Source: Rhodocyclaceae bacterium
Lineage (GTDB): Bacteria > Pseudomonadota > Gammaproteobacteria > Burkholderiales > Rhodocyclaceae
Length of the DNA: 39,244 bases
Direction: 5' to 3'
Assembly: GCA_020445785.1 (NCBI GenBank)
Contig: JAGRFZ010000146.1
Location: forward strand, 1 to 39,244
This document shows, piece by piece, positions 25,436-33,459 of this stretch. The notes beneath the pieces were generated by a model, which had not been told where the DNA came from, did not search any database, and saw nothing but the letters and a program-made list of their open reading frames with translations. How positions within the stretch are numbered: position 1 is the first letter of the stretch; every line of letters begins with the position of its first letter. A program made the translations under genes and the position numbers.

Positions 25436-26364
25436 CACCGGCGTTCGGTGGCCGGCGGCAGCAGCCTGAAGACAACCACCGAGGCCGAGGTCGGATCGGC
25501 GGCGAAAAGGCGATCATCGGCGATTGCAACGGCGGAAACCTGGTGAAGTCCCAGGGCGCGAAGATCCACCGGGCGAACTGATTCGTCGGTGTCGATCAGG
25601 ACGAGTCGGCTACGGTCGCGATGGCTTACCCAGATGCGTCCGTAAGCATCGACGGCGAGGTCGCTCGCGAACGCCAGCTCGCCATCGGCGATGGTTCGCA
25701 TCGGCAGTCCGTGCTGGTCGAGTTCGATGATGCAGGCACAGCTACGATCGAGGACGTAGACGTAATGCCGCCCGGCGGTCGCGGCCTCGATGGTGGTGCC
25801 CTGGTCGGCCAGAACCCTGCGCGAACGAAGCAGTGAGCCGCCAGCCGAGAATTCGTGCATCGTACCGGTGAAGTCGAACACCCAGATTCGCCCACCGACG
25901 GGCTCGCGCAGGGCGTCGACCGCCTGAGTGAACTCGACGCTGCGGTATTCCCCCCGCAACTCGCCGTCCGGTCCGAACTCGCGCACCAGATTCCCGGAAT
26001 TCGGCAACAGGAACCAACTCCGTGCGAGGCCGATGCGCACACGGGGTGCCGCGCCGCTCAGGGGTTGCACCGGCGCGATTTCTTGCCGGTCCAGATCGAC
26101 GCGGAAGGCGCGTCGCAGTCCCTGATCGGCGACGAACAGGGTATTGCCCTCGGCCGCCAGGGCGGTCGGATTCATGAAGCCGGCGAAGCCGCTGGCGGCT
26201 GTCGATGAAACACCGAACTGGCCGGCACCGATCACCTGCTCGCGCAGCAACAGATCCTGTGCCGGCGCAGCCGCCGACGACTCGCCGGCTGCCGGCGCGT
26301 GGGAGGGCCACGACAGCGTCAGGAGCAGGGAGAGAATGAGACTGCTACCAGATACCCGGGCCAT
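25435..26364 (-). CDS. Exported degenerate NHL-type beta-propeller
   Basis: 309 aa from ATG 26364, overlapping the triheme gene by 20 bp. A signal peptide (ending SHAPAAGES) is followed by about six weak beta-propeller blades (NPTALAAEGNTLFVADQG, GGRIWVFDFTGT, RHYVYVLDRSC, YGRIWVSHRDRS, VAIADDRLFAADP). The blades resemble NHL repeats but have lost much of the consensus. It has no lipobox, unlike the following gene, so it is probably a soluble periplasmic partner. The CAC pair in SCACIIELD could form a disulfide or bind metal. Function unknown; co-translation with the triheme and NHL lipoprotein genes suggests a role in the same complex. Confidence 0.8.
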   Translation of the reverse strand: MARVSGSSLILSLLLTLSWPSHAPAAGESSAAAPAQDLLLREQVIGAGQFGVSSTAASGFAGFMNPTALAAEGNTLFVADQGLRRAFRVDLDRQEIAPVQPLSGAAPRVRIGLARSWFLLPNSGNLVREFGPDGELRGEYRSVEFTQAVDALREPVGGRIWVFDFTGTMHEFSAGGSLLRSRRVLADQGTTIEAATAGRHYVYVLDRSCACIIELDQHGLPMRTIADGELAFASDLAVDAYGRIWVSHRDRSRLVLIDTDESVRPVDLRALGLHQVSAVAIADDRLFAADPTSASVVVFRLLPPATERR

Positions 26365-26737
26365 TGGTTTCGTGTCCTCCGAAGATTCCCGGCGGCAGTC
26401 CCGGTTTGCCGGAATGGCAAAGGTCGCAGTTCTCGGGTGCCCAGGCAATTTCGCCGTTGTGGCAGGCACCGCAGAAGCGGCCGTCGATGATGTCGCCCAT
26501 GGTGACCAGGTTGGAACCGGCGCGCATCTTGAAGCCGAGTTCGGCGTGGCACACCTTGCAGCGAAAACGGATGCGATGGAACCAGTGGGGAAAGACCACG
26601 GGTCGCATGCCTTCCTTTTCCGAATTTCGGTTGAGGACGACATCGGCGTACTCGGCGCGCGATTCCAGGCTGTGTCCGATCGCCAGAACGCCAACCAGGA
26701 GTGGGGCGCCGAGAAGGGCGTGCAGGCGGCGAATCAC
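26345..26737 (-). CDS. Triheme c7-type cytochrome (A-type, copy 2)
   Basis: 130 aa from GTG 26737, which overlaps the upstream stop as GTGA and has AGGAAAG upstream. A signal peptide ends near SRAEYAD. Three heme sites follow: CKVCH, CGACH, CDLCH, with FPHWFHRIRFR before the first one supplying distal histidines. It is closely similar to the cytochrome at 29631-30062 (EYADVV, GMRPV(V/I)FPHWFHRIRFRCKVCHA, ENC(D/N)LCHSGKPG). Small enough to diffuse in the periplasm, it probably relays electrons between the inner membrane and the barrel complex. Confidence 0.92.
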   Translation of the reverse strand: MIRRLHALLGAPLLVGVLAIGHSLESRAEYADVVLNRNSEKEGMRPVVFPHWFHRIRFRCKVCHAELGFKMRAGSNLVTMGDIIDGRFCGACHNGEIAWAPENCDLCHSGKPGLPPGIFGGHETNGPGIW

Positions 26738-27378
26738 TGTTGCTTTCCTGCGTTGGGGGAATCCTTGCGGGGTCCGGCCGTGCCCGCGTCGCGACGCTTC
26801 ACCGCGCCGTCGCTTGCGCCCGCCTGCTTCTCCTTTTCCGCCGCCTCGATCGCGGCGACGATACGCTGCGCTTCGTGATTGGGCACCGAGTGGCATCGAC
26901 TGCACTCGGTCAAGGGAAAGGCGACGGCGCCGTGACAGACGCCGCACTGCTGACCCTGGAGGATCAGGAACATGCTGATGTTGTTGGCGCCACGCTTGGG
27001 CAGGAACAGGTGGTCATGACAATTCGAACAGTCCAGCCATTCGGTGTGCGCCAGATGGGGAAATCGTACCGACGGCATGCTGCCGTAGAGATCGAGGTAG
27101 ATGTCCTTGTCCAGCCTTCGGTCTTCGCGATCGGGGTCGATGCTCGGCCTCGGCTGGATCACGCCGGCACGCAGTGCCCGAATCCAGTCCACCTCGTTGC
27201 CTGCGGTATCGCTGGGCAGGTTGGACAGGGCATCTCCGGGATACTGGAGTAACTCGATTGCCGGACCGCGCGGATCATGGACGCCGTCTTCCGACAGCTT
27301 GGTCCAGTTGCCGGAATGAGCTGTCGCGATCGAAGCGCACAGGATCGCGAATGCAGACAGGAATTTGCGGTGCGGCAC
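26734..27378 (-). CDS. Triheme c7-type cytochrome (B-type, copy 2)
   Basis: 214 aa from GTG 27378. A signal peptide (ending SIATAHSG) precedes a B-type N-terminal module (NEVDWIRALRAGVIQPR) and a triheme domain with CSNCH, CGVCH and CSRCH and FPHLAHTEW before the first heme. The C-terminal 45 residues are Lys/Glu/Arg/Ala-rich and probably disordered. Paralogous to 2685-3290 and to the C-terminal part of 28711-29634. It is coupled by GTGA to the A-type triheme gene, so the A and B trihemes are made together, as they are at 28711-30062. Confidence 0.92.
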   Translation of the reverse strand: MPHRKFLSAFAILCASIATAHSGNWTKLSEDGVHDPRGPAIELLQYPGDALSNLPSDTAGNEVDWIRALRAGVIQPRPSIDPDREDRRLDKDIYLDLYGSMPSVRFPHLAHTEWLDCSNCHDHLFLPKRGANNISMFLILQGQQCGVCHGAVAFPLTECSRCHSVPNHEAQRIVAAIEAAEKEKQAGASDGAVKRRDAGTAGPRKDSPNAGKQQ

Positions 27379-27396
27379 GGGCGTCGGTCTCGCGGA

Positions 27397-28299
27397 TCAG
27401 CCCGGAATGTAGATGCCGGCATTCCTGATCGCCTTGACCAGCTCCGAGGTGGACGTTTCCAGGAGCTGGACTGCGCCTGAGTAGTCGCCGCGGGACGCGC
27501 TCGATTCCGCCTGTCCCCGAAGCTGGCCGGCCCGTTCGAGGAAGGCCTTCATGCGTTCATCCATCGATGGATTGGCCTTGCGCCGATCCTCCACCAGCAC
27601 CTTGATCAACATCTGGTGGGTATCGTTGCGATCGAGTTCGTAGTGGTATTCCTCTTCCTTGCTGGCGAAATGCAGCGAGCGAACGAGGGTGTCGCCGGTG
27701 CGCATCGAACTGATGGATGCCTTCGCCATCAGGTAGGCCCGCTCCAGCGTCGCACGCGCCTCCGTCAGGCGGTTTCCGTCCGCCTGCTGCTGCGCTTCGG
27801 CAAGCAGTCCTTCGATCTGGCGCGCACTGTCTGCGGCATCCTTCACGCCCGCCTTCTCTTCGCTGATGCGCTTCTGCGCAGCGAGCAAGGCCTTGACGCT
27901 TTCGAGCTTGTTGTTGAAATCGGTCTGGGCCTTCTGCGAGCTGATGCGCTCGGGGGCGGCGGTCCTGACCGCGGAGAACATCGTGACACTCGCTTCGGAC
28001 AGCAGGCGCGAGGCGGTCGCGTGGTCGCCAGCGGCGAAGGCCTCCTGTGCCTGTTGGTAGAGCCGTTTGGCATCGGCGTGGCGGCGCATCGATTCGGGCT
28101 CGCCGCTCGCCTCGATCTGTTTGGCGGCGGACGAGGTGCTCAGCAAGGTGCCGACCGACGTGAAGCGCTTTTCCAATTGGGTGACATCGACCGCCCGGGC
28201 CTGCATCCGGCTCGCCGCGGTGCCCCCGTCGGCAGGCCAGGCGGCGCCGATCATCGCCAGCCAGGCGAGCCCGACGCCTGCAACATGTTTGATTGACAT
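27397..28299 (-). CDS. Exported alpha-helical protein of unknown family
   Basis: 300 aa from ATG 28299, with GGAGGAG seven bases upstream. A signal peptide (MSIKHVAGVGLAWLAMIGAAWPA) is followed by an almost wholly helical, Ala/Glu/Gln/Lys-rich chain. Three regions look like helical repeats with a GD turn: AQEAFAAGDHATASRLLSEA, AEAQQQADGNRLTEARATLE and AESSASRGDYSGAVQLLETS, close to TPR or Bdellovibrio-type helical hairpins. There is no heme motif. It sits between two duplicated triheme pairs and has the best ribosome site of the region, so it is probably abundant. A periplasmic scaffold for cytochromes is a guess from position. Confidence 0.75.
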   Translation of the reverse strand: MSIKHVAGVGLAWLAMIGAAWPADGGTAASRMQARAVDVTQLEKRFTSVGTLLSTSSAAKQIEASGEPESMRRHADAKRLYQQAQEAFAAGDHATASRLLSEASVTMFSAVRTAAPERISSQKAQTDFNNKLESVKALLAAQKRISEEKAGVKDAADSARQIEGLLAEAQQQADGNRLTEARATLERAYLMAKASISSMRTGDTLVRSLHFASKEEEYHYELDRNDTHQMLIKVLVEDRRKANPSMDERMKAFLERAGQLRGQAESSASRGDYSGAVQLLETSTSELVKAIRNAGIYIPG

Positions 28300-28710
28300 T
28301 GCAGCACTCCTCCGTGATCCCGCTCCGACCGGAATCCGTGTCGGCGCAGGCATGCACATTCTTCGATCCACGGTCCTGAGGTCCGACCGAGGCAGTTTCG
28401 TTTCCCGAATCCAATTTTACCGCGCGACGCCCTCATGGCACGGACCGCATGTAGCGGAATGTTGTGCGCCTGGCGAGTGGGCCGGATGACGCGATGCCAC
28501 CCGGGTGCTCGCCGGAACGTCTTGCCGCCATCCACGCCGGCGATCATGACGGTCGATGCCGGATCTACCCCGCACCGTGCCTGGGCATCTGCAGACGAAC
28601 GTTGGCGGCGCGCGAAGATGGCCGGCGCATGGCTGGCCGGGAGATTGCGAGGGAAGGTGGGTGGGCTGCGGACGCCGCCCCACGCGGGCGGGGCATCCGC
28701 AGCCCGGTTC
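28300..28710. other. 411-bp non-coding region between two cytochrome gene groups
   Basis: No coding pattern is convincing on either strand. It holds a large hairpin next to the upstream gene's stop (28663-28705) and, on the minus strand near 28418-28423, TAAAAT, which could be a -10 box for the helical-protein operon but lacks a good -35. No strong sigma-54 motif was found. Confidence 0.5.
28663..28705 (-). terminator. Large hairpin after the c5-c7 fusion gene
   Basis: A 14-bp inverted repeat (GGGCTGCGGACGCC at 28663-28676 with GGCATCCGCAGCCC at 28692-28705; one G-U type mismatch) starts six bases after the stop codon at 28711. No U-run follows, so it is either a Rho-aided terminator or a 3' mRNA stabiliser separating two transcription units. 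Confidence 0.5.
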
Positions 28711-29634
28711 TCACTGAGCCTGGGCGTTCTTGACCGGCATTACGTTCTTCTTCTTCGAGTGACAGATTCTGCACTCGGATACCGGGAAAGCGACCTTGCC
28801 GTGGCAGACACCGCATTTCTGGCCCAGCAGGATGGCCGCCATGCTGATCTGGTTGGCACCCTTCTGCGGAATGAAGATCTGCGGATGGCAGTTCGAGCAA
28901 TCGAGCCAGGCCGTGTGTTGCTTGTGCGGATAGACGACGTCCGGCATCGAGCCCTTGACCTCGCGGACGATGTTGAGGTCCATGACCACCGGTGCCGCTG
29001 CGGGGTCGGTCCGGTCCCAGCGCGGGGCGATCAGGTTGTTGTCGAGCGACTTGACCCAGTCGACGCGATTGCCGGCATTGCTGCGGGGGAGGGCCTCGAA
29101 GACCTGAAGAGGTGCCTGCAGTGCGTGGGTCCCGTCGTTGTCCGGGTCGTGGATGCCGTCTTCCGGCGGCGGCGGGTTGCGCTTGGAAGCCGGTTTCAAG
29201 AGGCGGTTGAAACTCAGCGCGGCAGGCCGCGGTTTGGTCGGTGCGGCGGGCGCTGCCTGGGCCGCCGGTGCGGCCGGGGCTGCGGCAGCGGGCTCTCCGG
29301 CGCCGCCTTCGGCAGCGGCAACCATGTAATCGACGGCGGCCTTGATGTCGGCATCGGATACGTCGGTGGCGCCACCCTTGGCGGGCATTGCCGGCGCCTT
29401 GCCCTTGATTGCCGACTCGTACAAGGTGTCGATGCCGGCCTTGATGCGCGGCGCCCAGGCTTTCGCGTCGCCGAGCTTGGGCGCTCCGGCGATACCAGCC
29501 GAATGGCAGGCGACACAAACCTTGTCGTAGACCGCCTTGCCCTTTTCATCCTGGGCGAAGGTCGGGCCCGTGGCGAGCAGCGTGCCGGCCGCGAGGCCGA
29601 GTACGGCCATCGGAACTCGCAGGATTCTGTTCAT
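28711..29634 (-). CDS. Fused cytochrome c5 - triheme c7 protein
   Basis: 307 aa from ATG 29634, overlapping the upstream stop as ATGA. After a signal peptide (ending GPTFAQ) comes a class I cytochrome c5-like domain with CVACH near 40-44 and a Met ligand in PAMPAKGG, then an Ala/Pro-rich linker (about 115-140). The rest is a B-type c7 module: DGIHDPDNDG, NRVDWVKSLD, PHKQHTAWL and CSNCH, CGVCH, CRICH. Four hemes in total. The other two B-type proteins lack the c5 domain. A c5 domain usually docks with a membrane quinol or oxidase complex, so the fusion may join that step to the c7 relay (inference). Confidence 0.92.
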   Translation of the reverse strand: MNRILRVPMAVLGLAAGTLLATGPTFAQDEKGKAVYDKVCVACHSAGIAGAPKLGDAKAWAPRIKAGIDTLYESAIKGKAPAMPAKGGATDVSDADIKAAVDYMVAAAEGGAGEPAAAAPAAPAAQAAPAAPTKPRPAALSFNRLLKPASKRNPPPPEDGIHDPDNDGTHALQAPLQVFEALPRSNAGNRVDWVKSLDNNLIAPRWDRTDPAAAPVVMDLNIVREVKGSMPDVVYPHKQHTAWLDCSNCHPQIFIPQKGANQISMAAILLGQKCGVCHGKVAFPVSECRICHSKKKNVMPVKNAQAQ

Positions 29635-30062
29635 TGCTGACCTCCTGCCTGGGGCTGAATCGCAAGTTTCTGGATCGTGCTCTCGTGAACCTGGGTCGGT
29701 GTGCCGGGCTTGCCGGAATGACAGAGGTTGCAGTTCTCCACGGACCAGGCGATGTCGCCGTTGTGGCAGGCACCGCAGAATTGGCCGTCGATGATCTTCA
29801 CCATGTTGATCTCGTTGCCTCCGGCCTTGAACTGGAAGCCGAGATCGGCATGGCAGACCTTGCAGCGAAATCGAATACGGTGGAACCAGTGGGGGAAAAT
29901 CACGGGGCGCATGCCTGCGGCGTCGGAGTAGTTGTTGATCACTACGTCCGCGTACTCGGCACGGGCTTCGCCAGAAGTGCCGAAGCCACCGATGCAGACG
30001 GCGGCGGCCAGCGCAGCGGCTTGCGCGCCGCGCCAAAGTGCCCCGGGGTGTCGTATTCTCAT
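29631..30062 (-). CDS. Triheme c7-type cytochrome (A-type, copy 1)
   Basis: 143 aa from ATG 30062; an in-frame ATG at 30077 is also possible and neither has a strong ribosome site. A signal peptide ends near EARAEYAD. Heme sites CKVCH, CGACH and CNLCH follow FPHWFHRIRFR. Closely similar to 26345-26737 but with a longer C-terminal tail (HESTIQKLAIQPQAGGQQ). It is the first cytochrome gene after the outer-membrane barrel (90 bp), making it the natural periplasmic partner of the conduit. Confidence 0.92.
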   Translation of the reverse strand: MRIRHPGALWRGAQAAALAAAVCIGGFGTSGEARAEYADVVINNYSDAAGMRPVIFPHWFHRIRFRCKVCHADLGFQFKAGGNEINMVKIIDGQFCGACHNGDIAWSVENCNLCHSGKPGTPTQVHESTIQKLAIQPQAGGQQ

Positions 30063-30151
30063 TGATTCTAGCCTCATTTCAGATGGTATTTCCGAGGTGC
30101 AACCGGCACGAATCCGCGGCCACGAGCGGTCGTGAACGGTCACTCCACTCC

Positions 30152-32320
30152 CTAGTAGCCTCCGAAGCTTCTACTTACACGGAAGAACAGTACAGCATTT
30201 TTCCTGCCATCCACCTCGGCCACACGAAGCTGGAGCCGTGACGTGAGGCGGCCGATGCGGTAGTCGAGGTTCTGCTCGAGATCCTGCGTCGTTTCTTCCC
30301 GGTCGGCATCGAGCACGCCGAACTCGCGCTCATTGCTGTTGGACTGTGACGCGGTGTAGCGCAGCGAATAGCGCAGGCCCTGGACCGAGAACGGGCGATC
30401 ATGGAAGTAGCTCAGCGAGCCATTGAGCGACGAGTCCTCCGAAGAACTGTCGTCGATGGCGAACGGATCGTCGACCTCTTCCGAATCGCTCGAACTGTCG
30501 TCACGCCAGGATTTCTGGTAGCTCAGGTTGGCATGCAGCTGCGCGCGCCGCGACAGCCGCCAGTTGCCGAACATCTGGGCGTTCAGCATCTGGAACTCGG
30601 ACCGGCGGTCTCCGCGGCTGCGGGTGTCGGACACGCTGAGACTGAAAGTGCCGCTGGTGGCATCGGACGGGTTGGTCGAAACCGACACCGATCCGGTATT
30701 CGACAGGGTCGAACTGTGATTGAAGTCGCTTACGCCGAAGCGTCGGTTGTAGGACAGGGATTGTCCGAGCGAGGCGGAGACCACGGTGGTCTGGCTCGGA
30801 ATCCATTGGCGATTGAGCGAATGGGATGCACTCGCAGACGCCGCCCGGCTGTCCCGTTCGTCCGAGATCGTGTTGCTGACGCCGGCGCCGGTTCCCCAAC
30901 TGTAGGAATACTTCCCAAACCTGAGAGGGTCCGCGCTGTAGCTCATGGACGCCGCCTGGGTGAACACGGTCTGGACCCGATCGTTGCTGCGGCTGGTCGT
31001 CGTGGACAGACTGCCGGCGGCCGACAGGTTGCGATTGAAGCGGTAGCGGCCGCTGGCCGTGAGATTCAGGGTGTCCCGTTCGTTCGAGCCGTCGGACTCC
31101 GATCGGGAATAGCGACCGGCAAGTGCGGCACTCCAGGGGGATTCCAGGGGCGTCCAGTTGGCGGAACTGTAGACCTGCAAGGTGCTGAGCGTGCTGTCGC
31201 CATCGTTTCTGCCTCGCTTGTCCCGCAGCAGGGTGGCAGTGGAGTTGATGTTCAGATCCTGTCGCGCCCGGTAGTGGTGGTTCCCGTTGACCACGAGGAT
31301 CTGAGAAGAAAAGTCGTCGTCGGTGCGACTGTTCTCGGTCAGCGATCCCTGGACGTCGAAGTCCTGCTTGTCGGCCGCCCAGCGATAGCCGCCTGCCAAG
31401 CGATGCACCGTGTCGGCGCCAAATGTGCCGCCCTCGATGCGGTCCCAGTCATAGGTGGCATGGGTGCTCCATCGGCCCTGGATCGGTCGGTAATCCTGTC
31501 GAAGGGAAAGTCGATACGAGCGCTGGGTGTTGGTGATCAGGGTGGAGTCCGAGCGGCTGTCGGAAACGCTGAACCGGACCGACATGGGGAAGCGGCTCAG
31601 CGGAAAGATGCTTGCGCCGGCCGAGCCGGAAACGGCGACGGATTCCGAGTCCCCCGTGACGCCATTGCTGCCGGTCTGCGTCTCGCTCGTGATGAAGGCG
31701 ACATTGACGCGGCCATCGATCTGCGCGATCCACGGCTGCAGAATGTAGCTGGCCGCCACCGCGGATATTTCGTACGTCTTGGCCGTCAGCTCCGGGCCCT
31801 GATCGGCCTTCTGGCGCCGCCAGGAATAGCTGAGGACCCCGCCCCAACGGATTGGGGCCAATCCGTAGCGCTTCGATGAATCCTCGTCGTCGCCCTGAAC
31901 GCTGGACGCGGCGGCAACGGCGGGCGCTGTCGCCGGTCCGGGAGCCGATTCGGAAACCTCGACGACGACCGATGGGGTCGAAGCGGCTGCCGTTGGTTCG
32001 TCGGTCGGGGCGGGCAGGGGCTCACCCGCCTGCGCAACCTCGTGCGCCTCCTCCCAGCGCAGTGCGAACGGGTGAAGTGCCGGCGCGAAATCCGAACCGA
32101 TCCGGTGGTGGGAGGGGGGTGGCTGCGGCGGCTGCATGCCGTCCAGTGACAAGGTGCGCGACAGCTTCAACGCCGGAACTGGCAGTGCCTCCGCCGTAGG
32201 ATGCGGGACTCCGAATGCCGGGCAGGCGACGCCGCCGCCCAGCATCACACCTCCCATAAGACCCAGCGGACGGAGGTATCGCCCCCCTCTGTTGCCGAAT
32301 GGTGTGGTCGCTTCGGTCAC
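30152..32320 (-). CDS. Large outer-membrane beta-barrel protein
   Basis: 722 aa from GTG 32320 (22 bp after the PPIase stop). A signal peptide (about 1-37) is followed by a Pro/Ala/Ser-rich linker to about 145, then about 570 residues of alternating amphipathic strands separated by Asp/Ser/Asn/Arg-rich turns (for example WGGVLSYSWRRQ, VVSASLGQSLSYNRRFG, LHANLSYQKSW), ending FFRVSRSFGGY with a terminal aromatic residue as in outer-membrane barrels. The strand content would allow 20 or more strands. There is no heme motif. Placed between PPIase and periplasmic cytochromes, it is the likely porin sheath or secretion channel of a cytochrome conduit, comparable in role to MtrB or Geobacter Omb proteins but with no clear sequence match. 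Confidence 0.85.
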   Translation of the reverse strand: MTEATTPFGNRGGRYLRPLGLMGGVMLGGGVACPAFGVPHPTAEALPVPALKLSRTLSLDGMQPPQPPPSHHRIGSDFAPALHPFALRWEEAHEVAQAGEPLPAPTDEPTAAASTPSVVVEVSESAPGPATAPAVAAASSVQGDDEDSSKRYGLAPIRWGGVLSYSWRRQKADQGPELTAKTYEISAVAASYILQPWIAQIDGRVNVAFITSETQTGSNGVTGDSESVAVSGSAGASIFPLSRFPMSVRFSVSDSRSDSTLITNTQRSYRLSLRQDYRPIQGRWSTHATYDWDRIEGGTFGADTVHRLAGGYRWAADKQDFDVQGSLTENSRTDDDFSSQILVVNGNHHYRARQDLNINSTATLLRDKRGRNDGDSTLSTLQVYSSANWTPLESPWSAALAGRYSRSESDGSNERDTLNLTASGRYRFNRNLSAAGSLSTTTSRSNDRVQTVFTQAASMSYSADPLRFGKYSYSWGTGAGVSNTISDERDSRAASASASHSLNRQWIPSQTTVVSASLGQSLSYNRRFGVSDFNHSSTLSNTGSVSVSTNPSDATSGTFSLSVSDTRSRGDRRSEFQMLNAQMFGNWRLSRRAQLHANLSYQKSWRDDSSSDSEEVDDPFAIDDSSSEDSSLNGSLSYFHDRPFSVQGLRYSLRYTASQSNSNEREFGVLDADREETTQDLEQNLDYRIGRLTSRLQLRVAEVDGRKNAVLFFRVSRSFGGY

Positions 32321-32342
32321 GTTGCGCGGGCCCGCCGTCGGT

Positions 32343-33371
32343 TCAGCCCTTCACGTCGTCGAAGAAAGGAAATGCGTCGGTATTGATCTCGACGTCGTAG
32401 CCCTGGCTCAGGTTCTCGAGATAGCTCTTCCAGGCCACTTCCGCACGCTCGCGCGCCAGTAGGCCCGTGGCCCGCTCGCGGACGCGCTCGAAGCTGTGGT
32501 GTATCGCCTCCTTGCGGCCCAGCAGCTGAAAGACGGCGATTCCCTCGAGGATGCGGATCGGCTTGGAGACGTCACCGATTTCCAAGGAATCGAGCTGTTG
32601 GTGCAGGGCTTCGGGCACCATGCCGCGGTGGATGTAGCCCAGGTCGCCGCCTTCGTCGGCGGAAGGGTCGGCAGAATGGAGCTCCGCGAGCGCTTCGAAG
32701 CGCTCGCCTTCGCCGATCCGGTCGACCAGCTTCTGGGCTTCCTCCTCGGCGAGCTTCCACACGCTTGTCGCCGAGGACGGATCGACCCGCAGCAGGATCA
32801 TGCCGAGACGGACCTGCTCCGGTTCGGTGAACTTGTCGGGATTGGCCTCGTAATAGGCACGTAGTTCCGCTTCGGTGGGATCGGGAAGCTGCTTGACACG
32901 GGCTTCCACGCGTTCCCGCAGGCTGTCGCGCTCGAGCTTGGCGCGCAGCGCCGGCAGCACGGACTCGCGCCGCTCCTGCCAGACCGGGCTGTCGCTGTAA
33001 CGTGCTTCGTACCTGGCGATGTCGGCATCGACCTTTTCGGTGTCCGGCGCGATGCCGAATTTCTTTGCCTCGTGCTCCATCAGGATGTCGTTGATGAGCT
33101 GCCGGCCGACTTCGCGCCGTACTTCGTCGACTTCCGCCTCCGGCGGCTTGCCGTGGTAGAACTTCTGCCGAATCTGTTCGTTCAGTGCGGCGGTGTACTG
33201 GGCCGCAGGGATGGTGACGCCCTCGACGACGGCGAAGGTCGTATCGGTGGTGCCCGCATGGGCTGCGCTCGGGGGCGCGACCTTGTCGACACGTACCTGG
33301 GCCGATGTCTGGGTCACGGCCAGGACGAGGAACGCGGACAGCGCGAGCCGTGCGAAGAGGTGGCTGGTCAT
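32343..33371 (-). CDS. Periplasmic SurA/PrsA-like peptidyl-prolyl isomerase
   Basis: 342 aa from ATG 33371. Signal peptide (ending TSAQVRVD), an N-terminal chaperone domain (about 45-165, including GVTIPAAQYTAALNEQIRQK and INDILMEHEAKKFGI) and a parvulin-type rotamase domain (about 175-275: VRLGMILLRVD, GERFEALAELHSADPSADEGGDLGYIHRGMVPEAL, VSKPIRILEGIAVFQLLGR). A C-terminal helix follows. It probably folds the beta-barrel or multiheme cytochromes. The gene lies directly after the terminator of the OmcE-like gene and directly before the barrel. PPIases occur beside other secreted cytochrome genes, fitting an assembly role. Confidence 0.9.
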   Translation of the reverse strand: MTSHLFARLALSAFLVLAVTQTSAQVRVDKVAPPSAAHAGTTDTTFAVVEGVTIPAAQYTAALNEQIRQKFYHGKPPEAEVDEVRREVGRQLINDILMEHEAKKFGIAPDTEKVDADIARYEARYSDSPVWQERRESVLPALRAKLERDSLRERVEARVKQLPDPTEAELRAYYEANPDKFTEPEQVRLGMILLRVDPSSATSVWKLAEEEAQKLVDRIGEGERFEALAELHSADPSADEGGDLGYIHRGMVPEALHQQLDSLEIGDVSKPIRILEGIAVFQLLGRKEAIHHSFERVRERATGLLARERAEVAWKSYLENLSQGYDVEINTDAFPFFDDVKG

Positions 33372-33395
33372 ATCAACTCGTCGGGGTGGTAGGCG

Positions 33396-33429
33396 AAAAA
33401 ACGGGCCGGGCGCGCTGTGCGCCCGACCC
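33396..33429 (-). terminator. Intrinsic terminator after the OmcE-like cytochrome
   Basis: On the minus strand an 11-bp stem (arms 33419-33429 and 33403-33413, one G-U pair) with a five-base loop is followed by G and six T. It lies 30 bases after the stop at 33460 and 25 bases before the PPIase start, so the OmcE-like gene can be transcribed as a short unit with limited read-through. Confidence 0.85.
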
Positions 33430-33459
33430 ACTTGCGATTTTACAACAGCTGGCTTGCGG

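Noticed and set aside
26547-26563. TGGCAC followed by TTGCA on the plus strand resembling a sigma-54 promoter
   Set aside because: The spacer is only three bases and it lies inside the A-type triheme gene, overlapping its CxxCH codons.
28391-28406. GG-N10-GC match on the minus strand upstream of the helical-protein gene
   Set aside because: Only half of the -24 bases match and the -12 is CTGCC; such spacing matches are expected by chance.
29635-30036. N-terminal extension of the c5-c7 fusion protein
   Set aside because: The frame stays open upstream, but that part is out-of-frame sequence of the A-type triheme gene, and a signal peptide starts at ATG 29634.
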